A DNA stretch of 64,000 nucleotides from Rhabditoides inermis (GCA_963966185.1 CAWZYM010000138.1:238501-302500); one strand, 5' to 3'; positions 13,501 to 39,100 are shown, counted from the first letter of the stretch. The notes: generated from the letters alone by a model not told the origin. Made by a program: numbers and translations.

Positions 13501-13882
13501 TTTTATCAGAAACTTTTCAAATCTTTCAGAAGCATGATCATGTTTGTTTCATACGTTCCACTCAAATCATATATTTCACTCTGCAGTTTGTTCAAACAAT
13601 GACATTTTTTGGTTCGGTTTTTTGAACAAACAATCTCAATGAAGAAGTACAAAGTACGTTTCACCCTACCCATATAGCTGCGAGAGCATGCTTACGTCAA
13701 TACCAATGGGGACATGTTCTAAAAAAATGCCACACACCACACTTGAAAAAATAAGCTAAAACATCAGTAAAGTTTTTTTTAAATAGTTCAAAAACATTTC
13801 GCAGATCTTCACGCAGCCGGTGCAAGATCGGGCATGTATGTTCGTGGAGCTGATACAGCGGAGGAACTTCAACGTGGGTGGT

Positions 13883-13933
<51 letters not shown>

Positions 13934-14488
13934 AGATCCTCAGATCTCTAAATACCTCTTACCTTGCCCCAATGACTCTCTTTTTTCTCACAGTCACACT
14001 AACACTATTGTTGATTTCGAATACATTCATCCAGACATGACCGATTTACAGAGTTTCAGTGGACTCATCTTATTAGTGTAGTAAACTCATGCATTTAATA
14101 TTCATCAAATATATTTGTGTTTATGTAGAATGTAGACACGTTGCGTGTATACAGTGTATGGTGTAATGTAGATGAAGTCACGTACACGGTGTGCATACAC
14201 ATCATCATCAACAGACAGTCTTGCGTGACCCGGTATCATATCACGTTGTCAGCATGCTTCTGTGAAATGTGCGCGCGTGAACACAACTTTGGCGAGAGTG
14301 TAGTGACAATAGGCACGTGTTTTTGAAACTCTCTCGCAGTTTCTAAACAAAAAGTGGTTCCATTATTATAAACCGCGTATTTGCAGGGTTTTGGCGCTGG
14401 TAACTTCAAAGCGCTGGTGGACGCGGTTGAGAGGGAGCTTGAGAAGAAAAGGGAGGGGAGGGGGAGGGACGAGAACCAGAATGAATAG
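8320..14488 (+). CDS. hpd: 4-hydroxyphenylpyruvate dioxygenase, copy B, 5'-truncated tandem duplicate
   Basis: Exons: 8320-8342, 8447-8536, 8869-8969, 10436-10546, 10696-10753, 11193-11264, 11431-11522, 13249-13345, 13418-13471, 13805-13873 and 14387-14488 (stop). They splice to about 289 codons without a stop. Marker segments are DVDEMQT, SPISEEEDEHG, THTLIQLVDYRGVFLPGYR, MSVIDHCVQNYPEG, LGLQRFWSVDD, MTLIDPVKGWKRNQC and then the copy A exons. The three metal ligands are present: His of VIDHCVQ, His of GIQHIAL and Glu of FVELIQR. A normal HPPD is about 390 residues. The first ~100 residues and the start codon are missing because the duplication breakpoint, near 8308, falls in the intron just before the first listed exon. 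The sequence immediately upstream is the 3' flank of copy A, not HPPD exons. The first donor, gtccgg, is weak. The copy may be a pseudogene with an intact frame, or could use a new promoter or trans-splicing. A family match is secure; function is not. Confidence 0.8.
8343..8446 (+). repeat. (GTT)n microsatellite making up most of an HPPD intron, copy B
   Basis: After the donor gtccgg the 104-bp intron is almost wholly GTT/ATT triplets up to the acceptor gactctag. The copy C equivalent (17132-17268) has more triplets and is 137 bp. It joins DVDEMQT to ALLQSG. Confidence 0.8.
9030..10324. mobile_element. TIR DNA element of the TAGGG family (HPPD copy B intron)
   Basis: The ends are inverted: TAGGGTATCCCCCATTTTCA on the left, and the complement of the right end reads TAGGGTGTCCCCCCGGTTCA. 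Both continue to CGGTACGGCA. TA flanks both sides (9028-9029, 10325-10326), the target duplication expected for the Tc1/mariner group. No transposase frame is evident in the 1295 bp, so it is non-autonomous. Confidence 0.68.
10553..10626 (+). repeat. CT/CCCT microsatellite next to an HPPD donor site (copy B)
   Basis: Begins six bases after donor gtgggt; the copy C equivalent is at about 25909-25984. Similar tracts follow the donors at 5052 and 13874. Confidence 0.8.
11727..11922. mobile_element. ~196-bp foldback (MITE-like) in HPPD copy B intron
   Basis: Arms of about 50 bp start CATTTGACTGCAGAAATGAA and run to GGGACCACACACCGGG; the complement follows after a loop of about 85 bp. It is absent from the matching place in copy A but present in copy C at 26992-27187. 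No clear target duplication was found. Confidence 0.6.
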
Positions 14489-16627
14489 AGGGAGACCTTC
14501 CTTTTCCTCCTCCTTTTCCCTTCACCCACATACCATCCACGCTCTTCACTCACAACTCACAATCCATCCACGAATTCGTTTGCATTCTGTTTCGTTCCAT
14601 AGTTCTGTATTAGTAGATTTCATAGTATTTCATGCTGATTCTGTTATTGAACCATATTGGCTCTCGTAGAACCCCCAGATCACGTTTTCTTTGCATGTTT
14701 TGCATTTTTTGCAATATCCATTGTTGTTTAGCGCTGCCGTATATGTTAAATATAGAATTGTGATTGATTACGATATTCCTGCTCGTTTATCAAATACTCT
14801 TTAGCAGAGCGATCTTTGCTGGTCTTTACAAACTCACTTGGTCTATTATGAGAACAGGGAGAATACGCCCGGTTTCCTGTCTCACACGACTCAATTTTCG
14901 ATCAACACACACTATTAATACATAGCAATCGGGTGATGTTATTGCGTACTAGCTGACCTCTGCTAATAACTCGAATGGCGACTGATTGACGGGCCGATTT
15001 CGACGTGATAATACATAATAGATCTTGTTGATTGATGATGCGAGTGGTTGGAAGGGTACTCGTCAACTCGTCGGGTACTCGTCACACCCAAAATGAAATC
15101 ATATTGATATATTTTATCATAACAAAGTGATATAAATGCATAACACATGCGAATTCGTCGTCTCGTCTGGCAATGGTTGTTTGACGTCAGTTAGCGACTA
15201 TCATTTTATCATTCAGCCGATCGCTTTGTCAGAGATCAAACGACCACGACATGCACAAGTCCAATATTCTGATTATGATATGGATATGGTATTACAGGAT
15301 GGAAGATCTCTGTGATTCATTCGACAGGTCTACTGACAACTGACAGTCAGTCAACGCTCTTAATCAGAGATCCTTCTTCTCGCGTCAAAGTAGGTGAATA
15401 AGTGAGAGAATACGCATCACAAAAAAGCGCATATCAAAAAGAATGCTGTAATGCATTCATCAAATAGCAAATCAAAATTTTCACCACAACAATGGAATTG
15501 ATATGACACCGTTCTTTAGTCGCAGCGCGTCATAGTGATATTTCGGAAAACGTTTCGCTCATCGAAGGTCATCCATCTACTCTGTCTGCCTCTCTCCATC
15601 TCCCACTCTCTCTCGCTTCTTCTGTCGCCGTCTCTCCTTCCCGCGCAGTCTCTCGCCTACCGTATCCCGTGGTTATAAATAGATGACGTTCACCGAATGT
15701 GTTTGTCCCGCTGGCTGTGCTGATTGATTCGCGCCCAATCTTAGTATCTTCAAAGATCGCTGAGATCATTCAAAGAAGCGGCCACATGGGCGTAATAAAT
15801 AATCTCTCTCCCAAATAAGAGAGTGGGAGCTAAAAACGCACGGACGCATGGTGATTTGGCTTCTTTCAACATATCATGGAGACATATGGGGGCGATAGTT
15901 CCGCGATCTCTCACTGAACGAAAAGGAGGAGACAAAAGATTGAGCAGCGACAGCGACACTTTCTGAACTCCTGTGAACATCCTTGCAGATGATACAACTC
16001 GACCCAATTGTCAAATGTCAAATGAAACCGAATACCTAAAGAATCGAAAACTTACCGCAACATACTAACTGACAATGAGTGAGAGTGCGCCACGTGGTTG
16101 GCAGAAGCTGCGTGCGGAATGCGTCCCTGCGTGCCATGAAAACTGGAAGTCGTATACGGTAGCTGCTCAGTTGACGGTGATTGGCGGTGACGTCGGGGCG
16201 CCACGTGCGTTCGTCCGTCCACTGCAGATGGAAGGCATTCCGAACTCGGGAGGAGACGACTAACACGATCACTTCACTCCACGTGACAACTGCAGAACGA
16301 GGAGAAAAAACGATGCGCGCAAAACATATCAGGGTGCATACATAAGCGCACGCGCGATCGAGCGTGTTGCCAATTCGCTCCAGCGTCGTTCCTTTCCTTC
16401 TTCCTTCTATAATTAACCACGCCACATTTGTTATTTGTTGATCTCGTCTTCTGTGATAGTGATATTAGTGATAATAGTGATAATAGTGTTGTGCCGTCAT
16501 ATTGGCCCAGGTATCGGGTGCACCTGCTTTGGACAATCAGGTTAACTCTCTCACTTTTTTGTTGCGAAAAGTGCACGGTCGTCTATTTTTGCGATCAGCT
16601 GACGGCATCCATCATATCACTTATCAC

Positions 16628-16675
<48 letters not shown>

Positions 16676-16686
16676 AAGAGAGAGAA

Positions 16687-16732
<46 letters not shown>

Positions 16733-17097
16733 GACCGATCAACTAGCGTGTCATGCGCCTGCGAATTACTGGTGGCGGTCTTTAGTATGTAGATCTCTCT
16801 CTCTCTCTCCAACTATAGTTCATAGTGAAGTCACGGGTAGTTTCCCAAAGTCACAAGGTCTCAGTGCACTTTGCTTTGCATCATATTCGGTAAGATCTAC
16901 ATACGATTGCTTTTCCCACACACACACAACCAAGCTGTCGCCGACAGATGGCACGAATACTGAGAACGGATAGGCACCAAAGCACCTTCGGCGGGCGCAC
17001 GCTTTTTTCGTTGCTATATGGAGACGGTCGACTAATTGTGTCGTCTAGTGTGTGTGCTTCCGCCGCCCTTCTCCCCTGTCTCCCCCTGAAACACCGC
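14489..17097. other. 3' flank of HPPD copy B / spacer before copy C
   Basis: Near-identical to 5689-8308, with a (GA)n run at about 16631-16730. It shares small variants with the flank of copy C rather than A (for example gttctttagtcg and atcgaaggtc). No gene recognised. Confidence 0.6.
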
Positions 17098-17108
17098 CTT
17101 CCTTGTAG

Positions 17109-30128
<13,020 letters not shown>

Positions 30129-32266
30129 AGGGAGACCTTCCTTCTCCTTCTCCTTTTCCCTTCACCCACATACCATCCACGCTCTTCACTCACAACTCAC
30201 AATCCATCCACGAATTCGTTTGCATTCTGTTTCGTTCCATAGTTCTGTATTAGTAGATTTCATAGTATTTCATGCTGATTCTGTTATTGGACCATATTGG
30301 CTCTCGTAGAACCCCCAGATCACGTTTTCTTTGCATGTTTTGCATTTTTTGCAATATCCATTGTTGTTTAGCGCTGCCGTATATGTTAAATATAGAATTG
30401 TGATTGATTACGATATTCCTGCTCGTTTATCAAATACTCTTTAGCAGAGCGATCTTTGCTGGTCTTTACAAACTCACTTGGTCTATTATGAGAACAGGGA
30501 GAATACGCCCGGTTTCCTGTCTCACACGACTCAATTTTCGATCTACACACACTATTAATACATAGCAATCGGGTGATGTTATTGCGTACTAGCTGACCTC
30601 TGCTAATAACTCGAATGGCGACTGATTGACGGGCCGATTTCGACGTGATAATACATAATAGATCTTGTTGATTGATGATGCGAGTGGTTGGAAGGGTACT
30701 CGTCAACTCGTCGGGTACTCGTCACACCCAAAATGAAATCATATTGATATATTTTATCATAACAAAGTGATATAATCGCATAACACATGCGAATTCGTCG
30801 TCTCGTCTGGCAATGGTTGTTTGACGTCAGTTAGCGACTATCATTTTATCATTCAGCCGATCGCTTTGTCAGAGATCAAACGACCACGACATGCACAAGT
30901 CCAATATTCTGATTATGATATGGATATGGTATTACAGGATGGAAGATCTCTGTGATTCATTCAACAGGTCTACTGACAACTGACAGTCAGTCAACGCTCT
31001 TAATCAGAGATCGTTCTTCTCGCGTCAAAGTAGGTGAATAAGTGAGAGAATACGCATCACAAAAAAGCGCATATCAAAAAGAATGCTGTAATGCATTCAT
31101 CAAATAGCAAATCAAAATTTTCACCACAACAATGGAATTGATATGACACCGTTCTTTAGTCGCAGCGCGTCATAGTGATATTTCGGAAAACGTTTCGCTC
31201 ATCGAAGGTCATCCATCTACTCTGTCTGCCTCTCTCCATCTCCCACTCTCTCTCGCTTCTTCTGTCGCCGTCTCTCCTTCCCGCGCAGTCTCTCGCCTAC
31301 CGTATCCCGTGGTTATAAATAGATGACGTTCACCGAATGTGTTTGTCCCGCTGGCTGTGCTGATTGATTCGCGCCCAATCTTAGTATCTTCAAAGATCGC
31401 TGAGATCATTCAAAGAAGCGGCCACATGGGCGTAATAAATAATCTCTCTCCCAAATAAGAGAGTGGGAGCTAAAAACGCACGGAGACGCATGGTGATTTG
31501 GCTTCTTTCAACATATCACAGAGACATATGGGGGTGGTAGTTCCGAGATCTCTCACTGAACGAAAAGGAGGAGACAGAAGACTGAGCAGCGACACTTTCT
31601 GAACTCCTGTGAACATCCTTGCCGATGATACAACTCACTCAGACCCAATCGTCAAATGTCAAATGAAACCGAATACCTAAAGAATCGAAAACTTACCGCA
31701 ACATACTAACTGACAATGAGTGAGAGTGCGCCACGTGGTTGGCGGAAAATGCGTGCGGAATGCGTCCCTGCGTGCCATGAAAACTGGAAGTCGTATACGG
31801 TAGCTGCTCAGTTGACGGTGATTGGCGGTGACGTCGGGGCGCCACGTGCGTTCGTCCGTCCACTGCAGATGGAAGGCATTCCGAACTCGGGAGGAGACGA
31901 CTAACACGATCACTTCACTCCACGTGACAACTGCAGAACGAGGAGAAAAAACGATGCGCGCAAAACATATCAGGGTGCATACATAAGCGCACGCGCGATC
32001 GAGCGTGTTGCCAATTCGCTCCAGCGTCGTTCCTTTCCTTCTTCCTTCTATAATTAACCACGCCACATTTGTTATTTGTTGATCTCGTCTTCTGTGATAG
32101 TGATATTAGTGATAATAGTGATAATAGTGTTGTGCCGTCATATTGGCCCAGGTATCGGGTGCACCTGCTTTGGACAATCAGGTTAACTCTCTCACTTTTT
32201 GTTGCGGAAAGTGCACGGTCGTCTATTTTGCGATCAGCTGACGGCATCCATCATATCACTTATCAC

Positions 32267-32326
<60 letters not shown>

Positions 32327-32692
32327 GTGACCGATCAACTAGCGTGTCATGCGCCTGCGAATTACTGGTGGCGGTCTTTAGTATGTAGATCTCTCTCTCT
32401 CTCTCCAACTATAGTTCATAGTGAAGTCACGGGTAGTTTCCCAAAGTCACAAGGTCTCAGTGCACTTTGCTTTGCATCATATTCGGTAAAATCTACATAC
32501 GATTGCTTTTCCCACACACACACAACCAAGCTGTCGCCGACAGATGGCATGAATACAGAGAACGGATAGGCACCAAAGCACCTTCGACGGGCGCACGCTT
32601 TTTCGTTGCTATATGGAGACGGTCGACTAATTGTGTCGTCTAGTGTGTGTGCTTCCGCCGCCCTTCTCCCCTGTCTCCCCCTGAAACACCGC
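30129..32692. other. 3' flank of HPPD copy C
   Basis: Third copy of the spacer, with a shorter (GA)n run at about 32272-32328. It ends at the duplication breakpoint. No gene recognised. Confidence 0.6.
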
Positions 32693-33365
32693 GCTCTTTC
32701 AACGACACACCGCGCGCCCGATCCGCGCGCGCATCTGACGAAATCGCGCGCTCATCATCACTATCATCCCATATCTGATCCGATCAGCTGATATCTCGCG
32801 ATGAGTCAGCTGATGTTGGCGCGGCGCCAAGATGGATGCCAAGCGATCGTATAATTACAATCGGCAACAGGTCGCAGCGGCGACTGTAAACCGCCCCGTG
32901 TACTATGACTGTATTTCGTCAGGCTGATGCGATTGCATCAGAATCCGCTGCGGGTGATGTGCGGACGACGTTCGCTGTAGCTGGAGTGGTGTACGGTCGA
33001 ACCGCGTAAGCGCGCGCCGCGTTCTAGTCTGTAGGGGTAGGGTGACAAACAGGGATCATGAATGAGCCCGTGGCCCACGTGGCTCTGTGGCCTGCTTGAT
33101 GGAGTGGTCTGAGAAGGGATCGCCCATGATATCACCATCTTGATTTCATCAGCTCATGAAATGTCTCACAGCAACTGATCGCTCGGGTGATCGGTTATAT
33201 TATCCTACCTCCGGAAGTGCGCATCTCTCCATCTCATAGATTGATACATTCTCTCTCATATTTTACCGTACTCTATTTCGCCTATTTCATCATTGCCCTG
33301 TGTGCGCGCGCGGGGCGATCTGATGCAATGTGCGTGGTTGGCCCCGCCCCCTCGGCGGCGGTGCC
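32693..33365. other. Intergenic region upstream of the acyltransferase gene
   Basis: Unique sequence beyond the duplication breakpoint, CG-rich at first (cgcgcgcccgatccgcgcgc). No exon or RNA gene was recognised. The right end presumably holds the promoter of the next gene. Confidence 0.5.
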
Positions 33366-33373
33366 TATATAAG
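33366..33373 (+). promoter_or_regulatory. TATA box of the acyltransferase gene
   Basis: TATATAAG lies 94 bp before the start codon at 33460, in a GC-rich context (cccctcggcggcggtgcc upstream). Spacing leaves room for a 5' UTR of about 60 bp. No experimental start is known. Confidence 0.55.
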
Positions 33374-33459
33374 GCGGGCGACACACCCGGCAAGGCACCG
33401 CTCTCATCCCACGAGAACATCTAGCCAACAAGGAACATCCAACCATTCCCGCTCCCGAC

Positions 33460-33801
33460 ATGTTTGTGCTGCAACCGGCCGTCAGGTTTAGTCCGCAACC
33501 GCTCGCCCCGCCCACTCTGACCCCGCCCTCGGAGATGATTCTGCTGCGCGAGTATTGCACCGAGTCTGAGCTGCTCACGGCTCTGCAGGCTACTCGCGTT
33601 TTCCCCGACCTGCTATTCACCCACTATGCCATCAAGAACTTCCTCAACAAGGTGCGTGTTTACTTGTTTTCTGTTTACACATTGTTCACGTTCTCGTTTG
33701 TAGACGTATCCTTGCAACCAACTGCGCGTTTTCTCCTACCCTCATGAGGATCCCATGTATTGGTTCGTCGTTGACTGCAAGAAGGCCGACGTGTGAGTCC
33801 C

Positions 33802-33852
<51 letters not shown>

Positions 33853-35086
33853 CGATAACAAAGTGTACTTCGATCATGTTCGGTATTGGAAACTTGTTCT
33901 CTCACATCTCTTCTCTCTCATCACTTTTTCTCCACGCTAAGTATCTGAACCATTTTTCCGAGATTGACGTTCCCTGATTCAGGCCGGTGATCCACATCGC
34001 TCAGCAGGGCTCCCGCCACGACCGCGCCGTCTACACCGCAGGTACGGTACGCGGTTTACTGTAGATCCGGGTGGGGCGCGTGGATGATCGATAGTGATAA
34101 GGCGATGTATATGATGGATTGCTTGTTGTCACGCGGCGCGACACTCTTAGCGACCACGTGGTCTCTTCGCGGGTCAAGGATAGAGTGTCGTGTTGTGCAT
34201 TGGACACGGTGTAAAGTGTGCGCGCACGACGCATGGCAATTCTCACGCTGTGTCTCTTTCCAGCCGTTCGCTGCTTCCTCGACGAGATCCACACGATCAT
34301 CGCCGACTCGTCCTTCTACCTGTGCACTGAGAGCCACCTGCAGCAGGAGGTGAGTGAGGAGGGGGCGGGGTTAGAGTGGGCGGAGCTTACGGTGTGCATT
34401 CAGGTGGAGCGCGTGTTCCCTGCCATGTACGCGAACCACACGACCGTGAGCAAGGACGCGACGAACATCTTCTACATGGACGGGATGCAGATCGAGAACC
34501 TGCAGGCCCTCTCCCTCACCGTGCCCTATGGATACCGATTCGACGAGCTCTCCGTTGACGAAGACCTTCCCACCGTTCAAGCCGCCCTCACCCGACCCCA
34601 GTCCGAGCAGGAGACCAGGTGAGTCTCACTAGCCACGCCCATTGCAGCCCCGCCCCTTACCTGTATTATTCTAGGGATCGTCTGCGCCACCTGCCGTCGT
34701 TGTGTGTGCGGCACAGCAGTAGCGAGGATTCGGTGTCGTGGGAGATGTCGACTCAGTTCGGAAACCTCACCCATCAGTTCACCCATTCTGACCACAGGAG
34801 GAAGGGACTCGGAAGGGCTGTCGAACTAAAGCTCGCCCAGAAGGTCGCCAGGTGAGCACTTTCATTCAATCGATAGATCAATCAATAACTGACCACTTTT
34901 CATCCCATCAATCGTTAGATCTCAATAACTCCCCGTCATTACAGCTGTGGCAACGTTCCGTTCAAGATGGTGGAGGTGTGTCACACTGCACTCATCCGCT
35001 CTTCCGAGGACAGCCCGTTCTGGACGACGTGGCACAGGGACGAGTGCCCCGTCAAGTTCATCGTCCAGCGGATAGAGAAGAACTGA
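33460..35086 (+). CDS. Glycine N-acyltransferase-like protein (GNAT/FR47 fold)
   Basis: Seven exons: 33460-33651, 33704-33792, 33983-34041, 34264-34349, 34404-34618, 34675-34851 and 34945-35086 (TGA). All introns are GT-AG with matching phases, giving 319 residues, close to the ~295 of GLYAT proteins. The N-terminal part (MILLREYCTESELLTALQ, PMYWFVVDCKK, VFPAMYANHTTVSKDATN) fits the GLYAT N-terminal domain in general layout. The C-terminal part holds the acyl-CoA binding motif A in FTHSDHRRKGLGRAVELKLA (consensus R/Q-x-x-G-x-G), then FKMVEVCH. Family members transfer acyl groups from CoA to glycine or another amine for detoxification. The substrate cannot be told here. The start is the first ATG after a TATA box. 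The family call is good; naming a specific member is not possible. Confidence 0.75.
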
Positions 35087-35326
35087 GAGAGTGTACTGTA
35101 GGGTACTGTAGCTCGGGCAGCCCCTCTGTATGTAGACATGTATAGCTCTCGTTGACGGTTTTGTCACCATGTACATATGATATTCTCCGTTCATCTCTCA
35201 CCCATTGATCCCACGACATATTCCTGCATATTTTTATTGATCATATTGTATCTGTATATTCCACTATATTCATATGATGCGCTATGATGCACAAGCCACG
35301 TGACATAATAATGCGAACTGATAGTG

Positions 35327-35332
35327 AATAAA
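35327..35332 (+). terminator. Poly(A) signal of the acyltransferase gene
   Basis: AATAAA 241 bp after the stop codon, in an AT-rich tract. The 3' UTR also carries the GTACTGTA motif twice (near 35094-35112). Confidence 0.6.
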
Positions 35333-36129
35333 TATTATATCAATTATTTTGTGATCATTTAATACATACATCTGTCAAATTTGACTAAAAAATATAATAG
35401 TGGATTTATAATACAATTCGGAAAACAATGAACTCAACTTTAAATTTGGATAAAATATGATTTCATCTCACTGAATTGTCGCGCCCCATAGTCATGTTTC
35501 TCTGCGCCTCTCGCCTCTCTTGTGCGAGAGATTTGGCGCGAACCGCTTATTTTGACCTACTTTTCGCCCTTTTTGCTACTGTTTCGTTGTTGTTTTGTTC
35601 ACGTATCGATCTACCTTCGACTGTACCACGTTCCACTCACTACTCACTGTCGTCCTTATCCTTGTCTTATCAGTTCGCATCACACTACACTGTAGGCTGA
35701 ACGCAGCGTGAATTGACTGCATGTATGTGTTTTCCTTTGCGCTCGCTTGCTCGCTCGTTCTCGCCTTGTCTTGTTTACCCTTTATTACTTTGCGTATGGA
35801 TCCAATTGACTATTCTTCACCGAAGTTGAATGGTGCGCATTGGTATGTTTATGATTTCGCTCGCCTCACTTCTCACGCCGCTACCATACGACACCGTATT
35901 CCGAATTGTTCTTCTCCGAACGGGTCAACTCCACTGCGTTTTCCGTCACCAACCATCTCCATCTGTTCAGAAGCGATGTGGACATGTACACGTCTCATGT
36001 CTCTCACTTTCGACTTCCCCACTTTGTGTACTGCACTCTTTTTCTTTTCGTCAGCATGTTTTGGAATGTTTCGTTATTCGTGTAACTCCACCTACTCACT
36101 CTCCCCCCCCCCCTCTCTAGGCCTCCCCC
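35333..36129. other. Intergenic region between the acyltransferase gene and PEX1
   Basis: About 800 bp without a supported exon. A run of C and CT precedes the acceptor-like ctctctag at 36117. A 5' UTR exon of PEX1 may lie here but cannot be placed. Confidence 0.4.
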
Positions 36130-39100
36130 ATGTCGTCCTCGTTCCCGGCCTTCCTGGCGCTGCACCAGTGGCCGAACTGCTTCGCATACGCCGTACAGAA
36201 CAACAACAAACACGGATTCGACCAGCGACCCACCGCGGTTGGTTTACCTGTTTACATGTTGAAGTTCGAGCGTTTATCCGAAATGGTTATTGATGAATAT
36301 GACATCACTCTATGATAGAATTCAATCAGTGGGCTGTTTACCTTATTGATTTATCGCTCCCTCTCCAGCCGTTGCTCCCTTCGATGGGGGTGTTCAAGGT
36401 GGTGTGCTGCGCCGAGCCCTCCTGCCACTTCATCGTAGAGGTGAACGAGTACTGCTTCTGCTTTATTGATTATAAAACAAACAACATAATACTGTATCTA
36501 ACTATCAATATCGCTTTGAACCAGAGTATGTATTGATTATCGATTAGATCTTCGGCCGCTCTCCGTTCTCGCATGTGTTCTGCAACGCGCGTCTCTGCGA
36601 GGCAGTCGGCATGCAGCACGGCGAGGAAGTGCGTTTTCCTTTGTTTAAGGGAGTGGTCAGTCTCCTCGGAAACCGTTTCCGAAGTAGTTCGAAGTAGTGG
36701 AGGGCATTCGCAAGTAGTTCGAAGTGGTTGGGGGCATTACGGAGGTAGTTGGGAGTAGTTGGAACGTTGGAAGGCCAGTTGGTAGGCGTTTTGCAAAACA
36801 TTTTTGCAGTAGTTTTAAGAGACTGACCGCTACTTTAGCTTTCGTTTATATTTTGTGTTCTATCTTTTCATTGTTCGTCATTATTCAACCTGCAATTTTT
36901 CTGACGCTTCCCTTTTTGGGCTTACGCGGGGCGGACACTTACCCCCCAGCCCCGATCTCTACCGTTTTGGTACCGAAGGTGGGCATCGGAATTCCAAACA
37001 GAACTGCGTCGGCCAAAATTGCCTACGGGCATTCTCCGGCCGGAAATCCGGCTTTGAAATTTCGCGTTTCGCGTAACCTCTTCTTACGACCAATTCACCA
37101 CAGCCAGCGTGGCCGAATGGCTAGCGAGCTTGTCTAGTAAACTGGTGGCGCGGGTTCGATTCCCGCTGCATTTTTTGGCCTTTATTTGATGATTCTCGAA
37201 GGTGAGAATGTTTCACAGAAATGTGCCAGCTATCGCGATAATAGATTGATTTTTGTGATTAGTATTGATATCGATAGATATCAATTTCAAAAATCGACAT
37301 AAGTCAATTCGATACTGTCTCTTCATGTTCCAGACCACAGAAATCAAAAAAAAAGTTGTTGTTCAACAGTGATTTTATTATACCCACTTGTAAAAAAACA
37401 TGTGCGGCGATTAAAAAAACAGCGGGAATCGAACCCGCGCCACCAGTTTACTAGACAAGCTCGCTAGCCATTCGGCCACGCTGGCTGTGGTGAATTGGTC
37501 GTAAGAAGAGGTTACGCGAAACGCGAAATTTCAAAGCCGGATTTCCGGCCGGAGAATGCCCGTAGGCAATTTTGGCCGACGCAGTTCTGTTTGGAATTCC
37601 GATGCCCACCTTCGGTACCAAAACGGTAGAGATCGGGGCTGGGGGGTAAGTGTCCGCCCCGCGTTAGGAAAGTGCATTTGTTTATGATTAGCCTTGACGG
37701 GTATGAATGATAGAAACGTAACAGAACGAAGAGTGGGTGGAGAGTTATATAATGGAATAGATCGTTTCTGGAATTGATCAGTATATCATGCATTTGATAT
37801 ATTTTCGACATGAAACATAAATTTTTTAACGCAAAGCGCTTTGGGTGTTCGTGAAGTGAGGAAGAAACGATAATACTGATTTTGTATATAAAATCAAAAC
37901 CAAATGTTTCTGTTGGTGAGTGGAGATGGTAGCAGTAGCAGTATTTATCCCTCCCTCCCTTGACCCTCTCCCCCTTCACAGGTGATCGTCTCCCGTCTGT
38001 CCACCCCGCCCTCCCTCCCTCCCTCCCTCCCTCCCTTGACCCTCTCCCCCTTACAGGTGATCGTCTCCCGTCTGTCCACCCCGCCCTCCCTCCCTCCCTC
38101 CCTCCCTCCCTTGACCCTCTCCCCCTTCACAGGTGATCGTCTCCCGTCTGTCCACCCCGCCCTCCCTCCCTCCCTCCCTCCCTCCCTTGACCCTCTCCCC
38201 CTTCACAGGTGATCGTCTCCCGTCTGTCCACCCCGCCCTCCCTCCCTCCCTCCCTCCCTCCCTCCCTCCCTCCCTCCCTCCCTCCCTCCCTTGACCCTCT
38301 CCCCCTTACAGGTGATCGTCTCCCGTCTGTCCACCCCGCCCTCCCTCCCTCCCTCCCTCCCTCCCTTGACCCTCTCCCCCTTACAGGTGATCGTCTCCCG
38401 TCTGTCCACCCCGCCCTCCCTCCCTCCCTCCCTCCCTCCCTTGACCCTCTCCCCCTTACAGGTGATCGTCTCCCGTCTGTCCACCCCGCCCTCCCTCCCT
38501 CCCTCCCTCCCTCCCTTGACCCTCTCCCCCTTCACAGGTGATCGTCTCCCGTCTGTCCACCCCGCCCTCCCTCCCTCCCTCCCTCCCTCCCTCCCTCCCT
38601 TGACCCTCTCCCCCTTACAGGTGATCGTCTCCCGTCTGTCCACCCCGCCCTCCCTCCCTCCCTCCCTCCCTCCCTTGACCCTCTCCCCCTTACAGGTGAT
38701 CGTCTCCCGTCTGTCCACCCCGCCCTCCCTCCCTCCCTCCCTCCCTTGACCCTCTCCCCCTTACAGGTGATCGTCTCCCGTCTGTCCACCCCGCCCTCCC
38801 TCCCTCCCTCCCTCCCTCCCTTGACCCTCTCCCCCTTCACAGGTGATCGTCTCCCGTCTGTCCACCCCGCCCTCCCTCCCTCCCTCCCTCCCTCCCTCCC
38901 TCCCTCCCTCCCTCCCTCCCTCCCTTGACCCTCTCCCCCTTACAGGTGATCGTCTCCCGTCTGTCCACCCCGCCCTCCCTCCCTCCCTCCCTCCCTCCCT
39001 CCCTCCCTCCCTCCCTCCCTCCCTCCCTCCCTCCCTCCCTTGACCCTCTCCCCTTCACAGGTGATCGTCTCCCGTCTGTCCACCCCGCCCTCCCACTGCG

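Larger units (their letters stand above)
8309..17097 (+). repeat. Tandem duplication unit B of the HPPD locus (~8.8 kb)
   Basis: The unit starts just after the shared string gaaacaccgc and ends at the same string before copy C. It contains eleven HPPD exons and about 2.6 kb of 3' flank. The flank after copy A (5689-8308) and after copy B (14489-17097) is nearly identical base for base, which fixes the unit borders. Unit A precedes it and is cut by the window edge. Confidence 0.85.
36925..37663. mobile_element. 739-bp perfect palindromic element carrying a tRNA-like gene in each arm
   Basis: Arms 36925-37168 and 37420-37663 are 244-bp inverted repeats that I read as identical, starting CGCGGGGCGGACACTTAC, around a 251-bp AT-rich centre. 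TTA on both sides (36922-36924, 37664-37666) looks like a 3-bp target duplication, as made by PIF/Harbinger elements (TWA). No transposase is encoded. Confidence 0.75.

Noticed and set aside
16075..16263. Small protein starting MSESAPRG in the HPPD flank
   Set aside because: The reading frame differs between the three copies of the flank through small indels and substitutions, which argues against a protein under selection.
37103..37485. Two functional tRNA-Thr genes
   Set aside because: The acceptor strands do not pair and both copies sit in transposon-like inverted arms, so they are listed as tRNA-like.
38203..38840. Repeated GREGG/RRETIT-type frames on the minus strand
   Set aside because: They are antisense readings of the PEX1 acceptor minisatellite; no splice sites or start context support them.
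37948..39094. CRISPR-like array (regular repeats with spacers)
   Set aside because: The DNA is eukaryotic, the spacers are themselves CCCT repeats, and each unit is a splice acceptor plus exon start.
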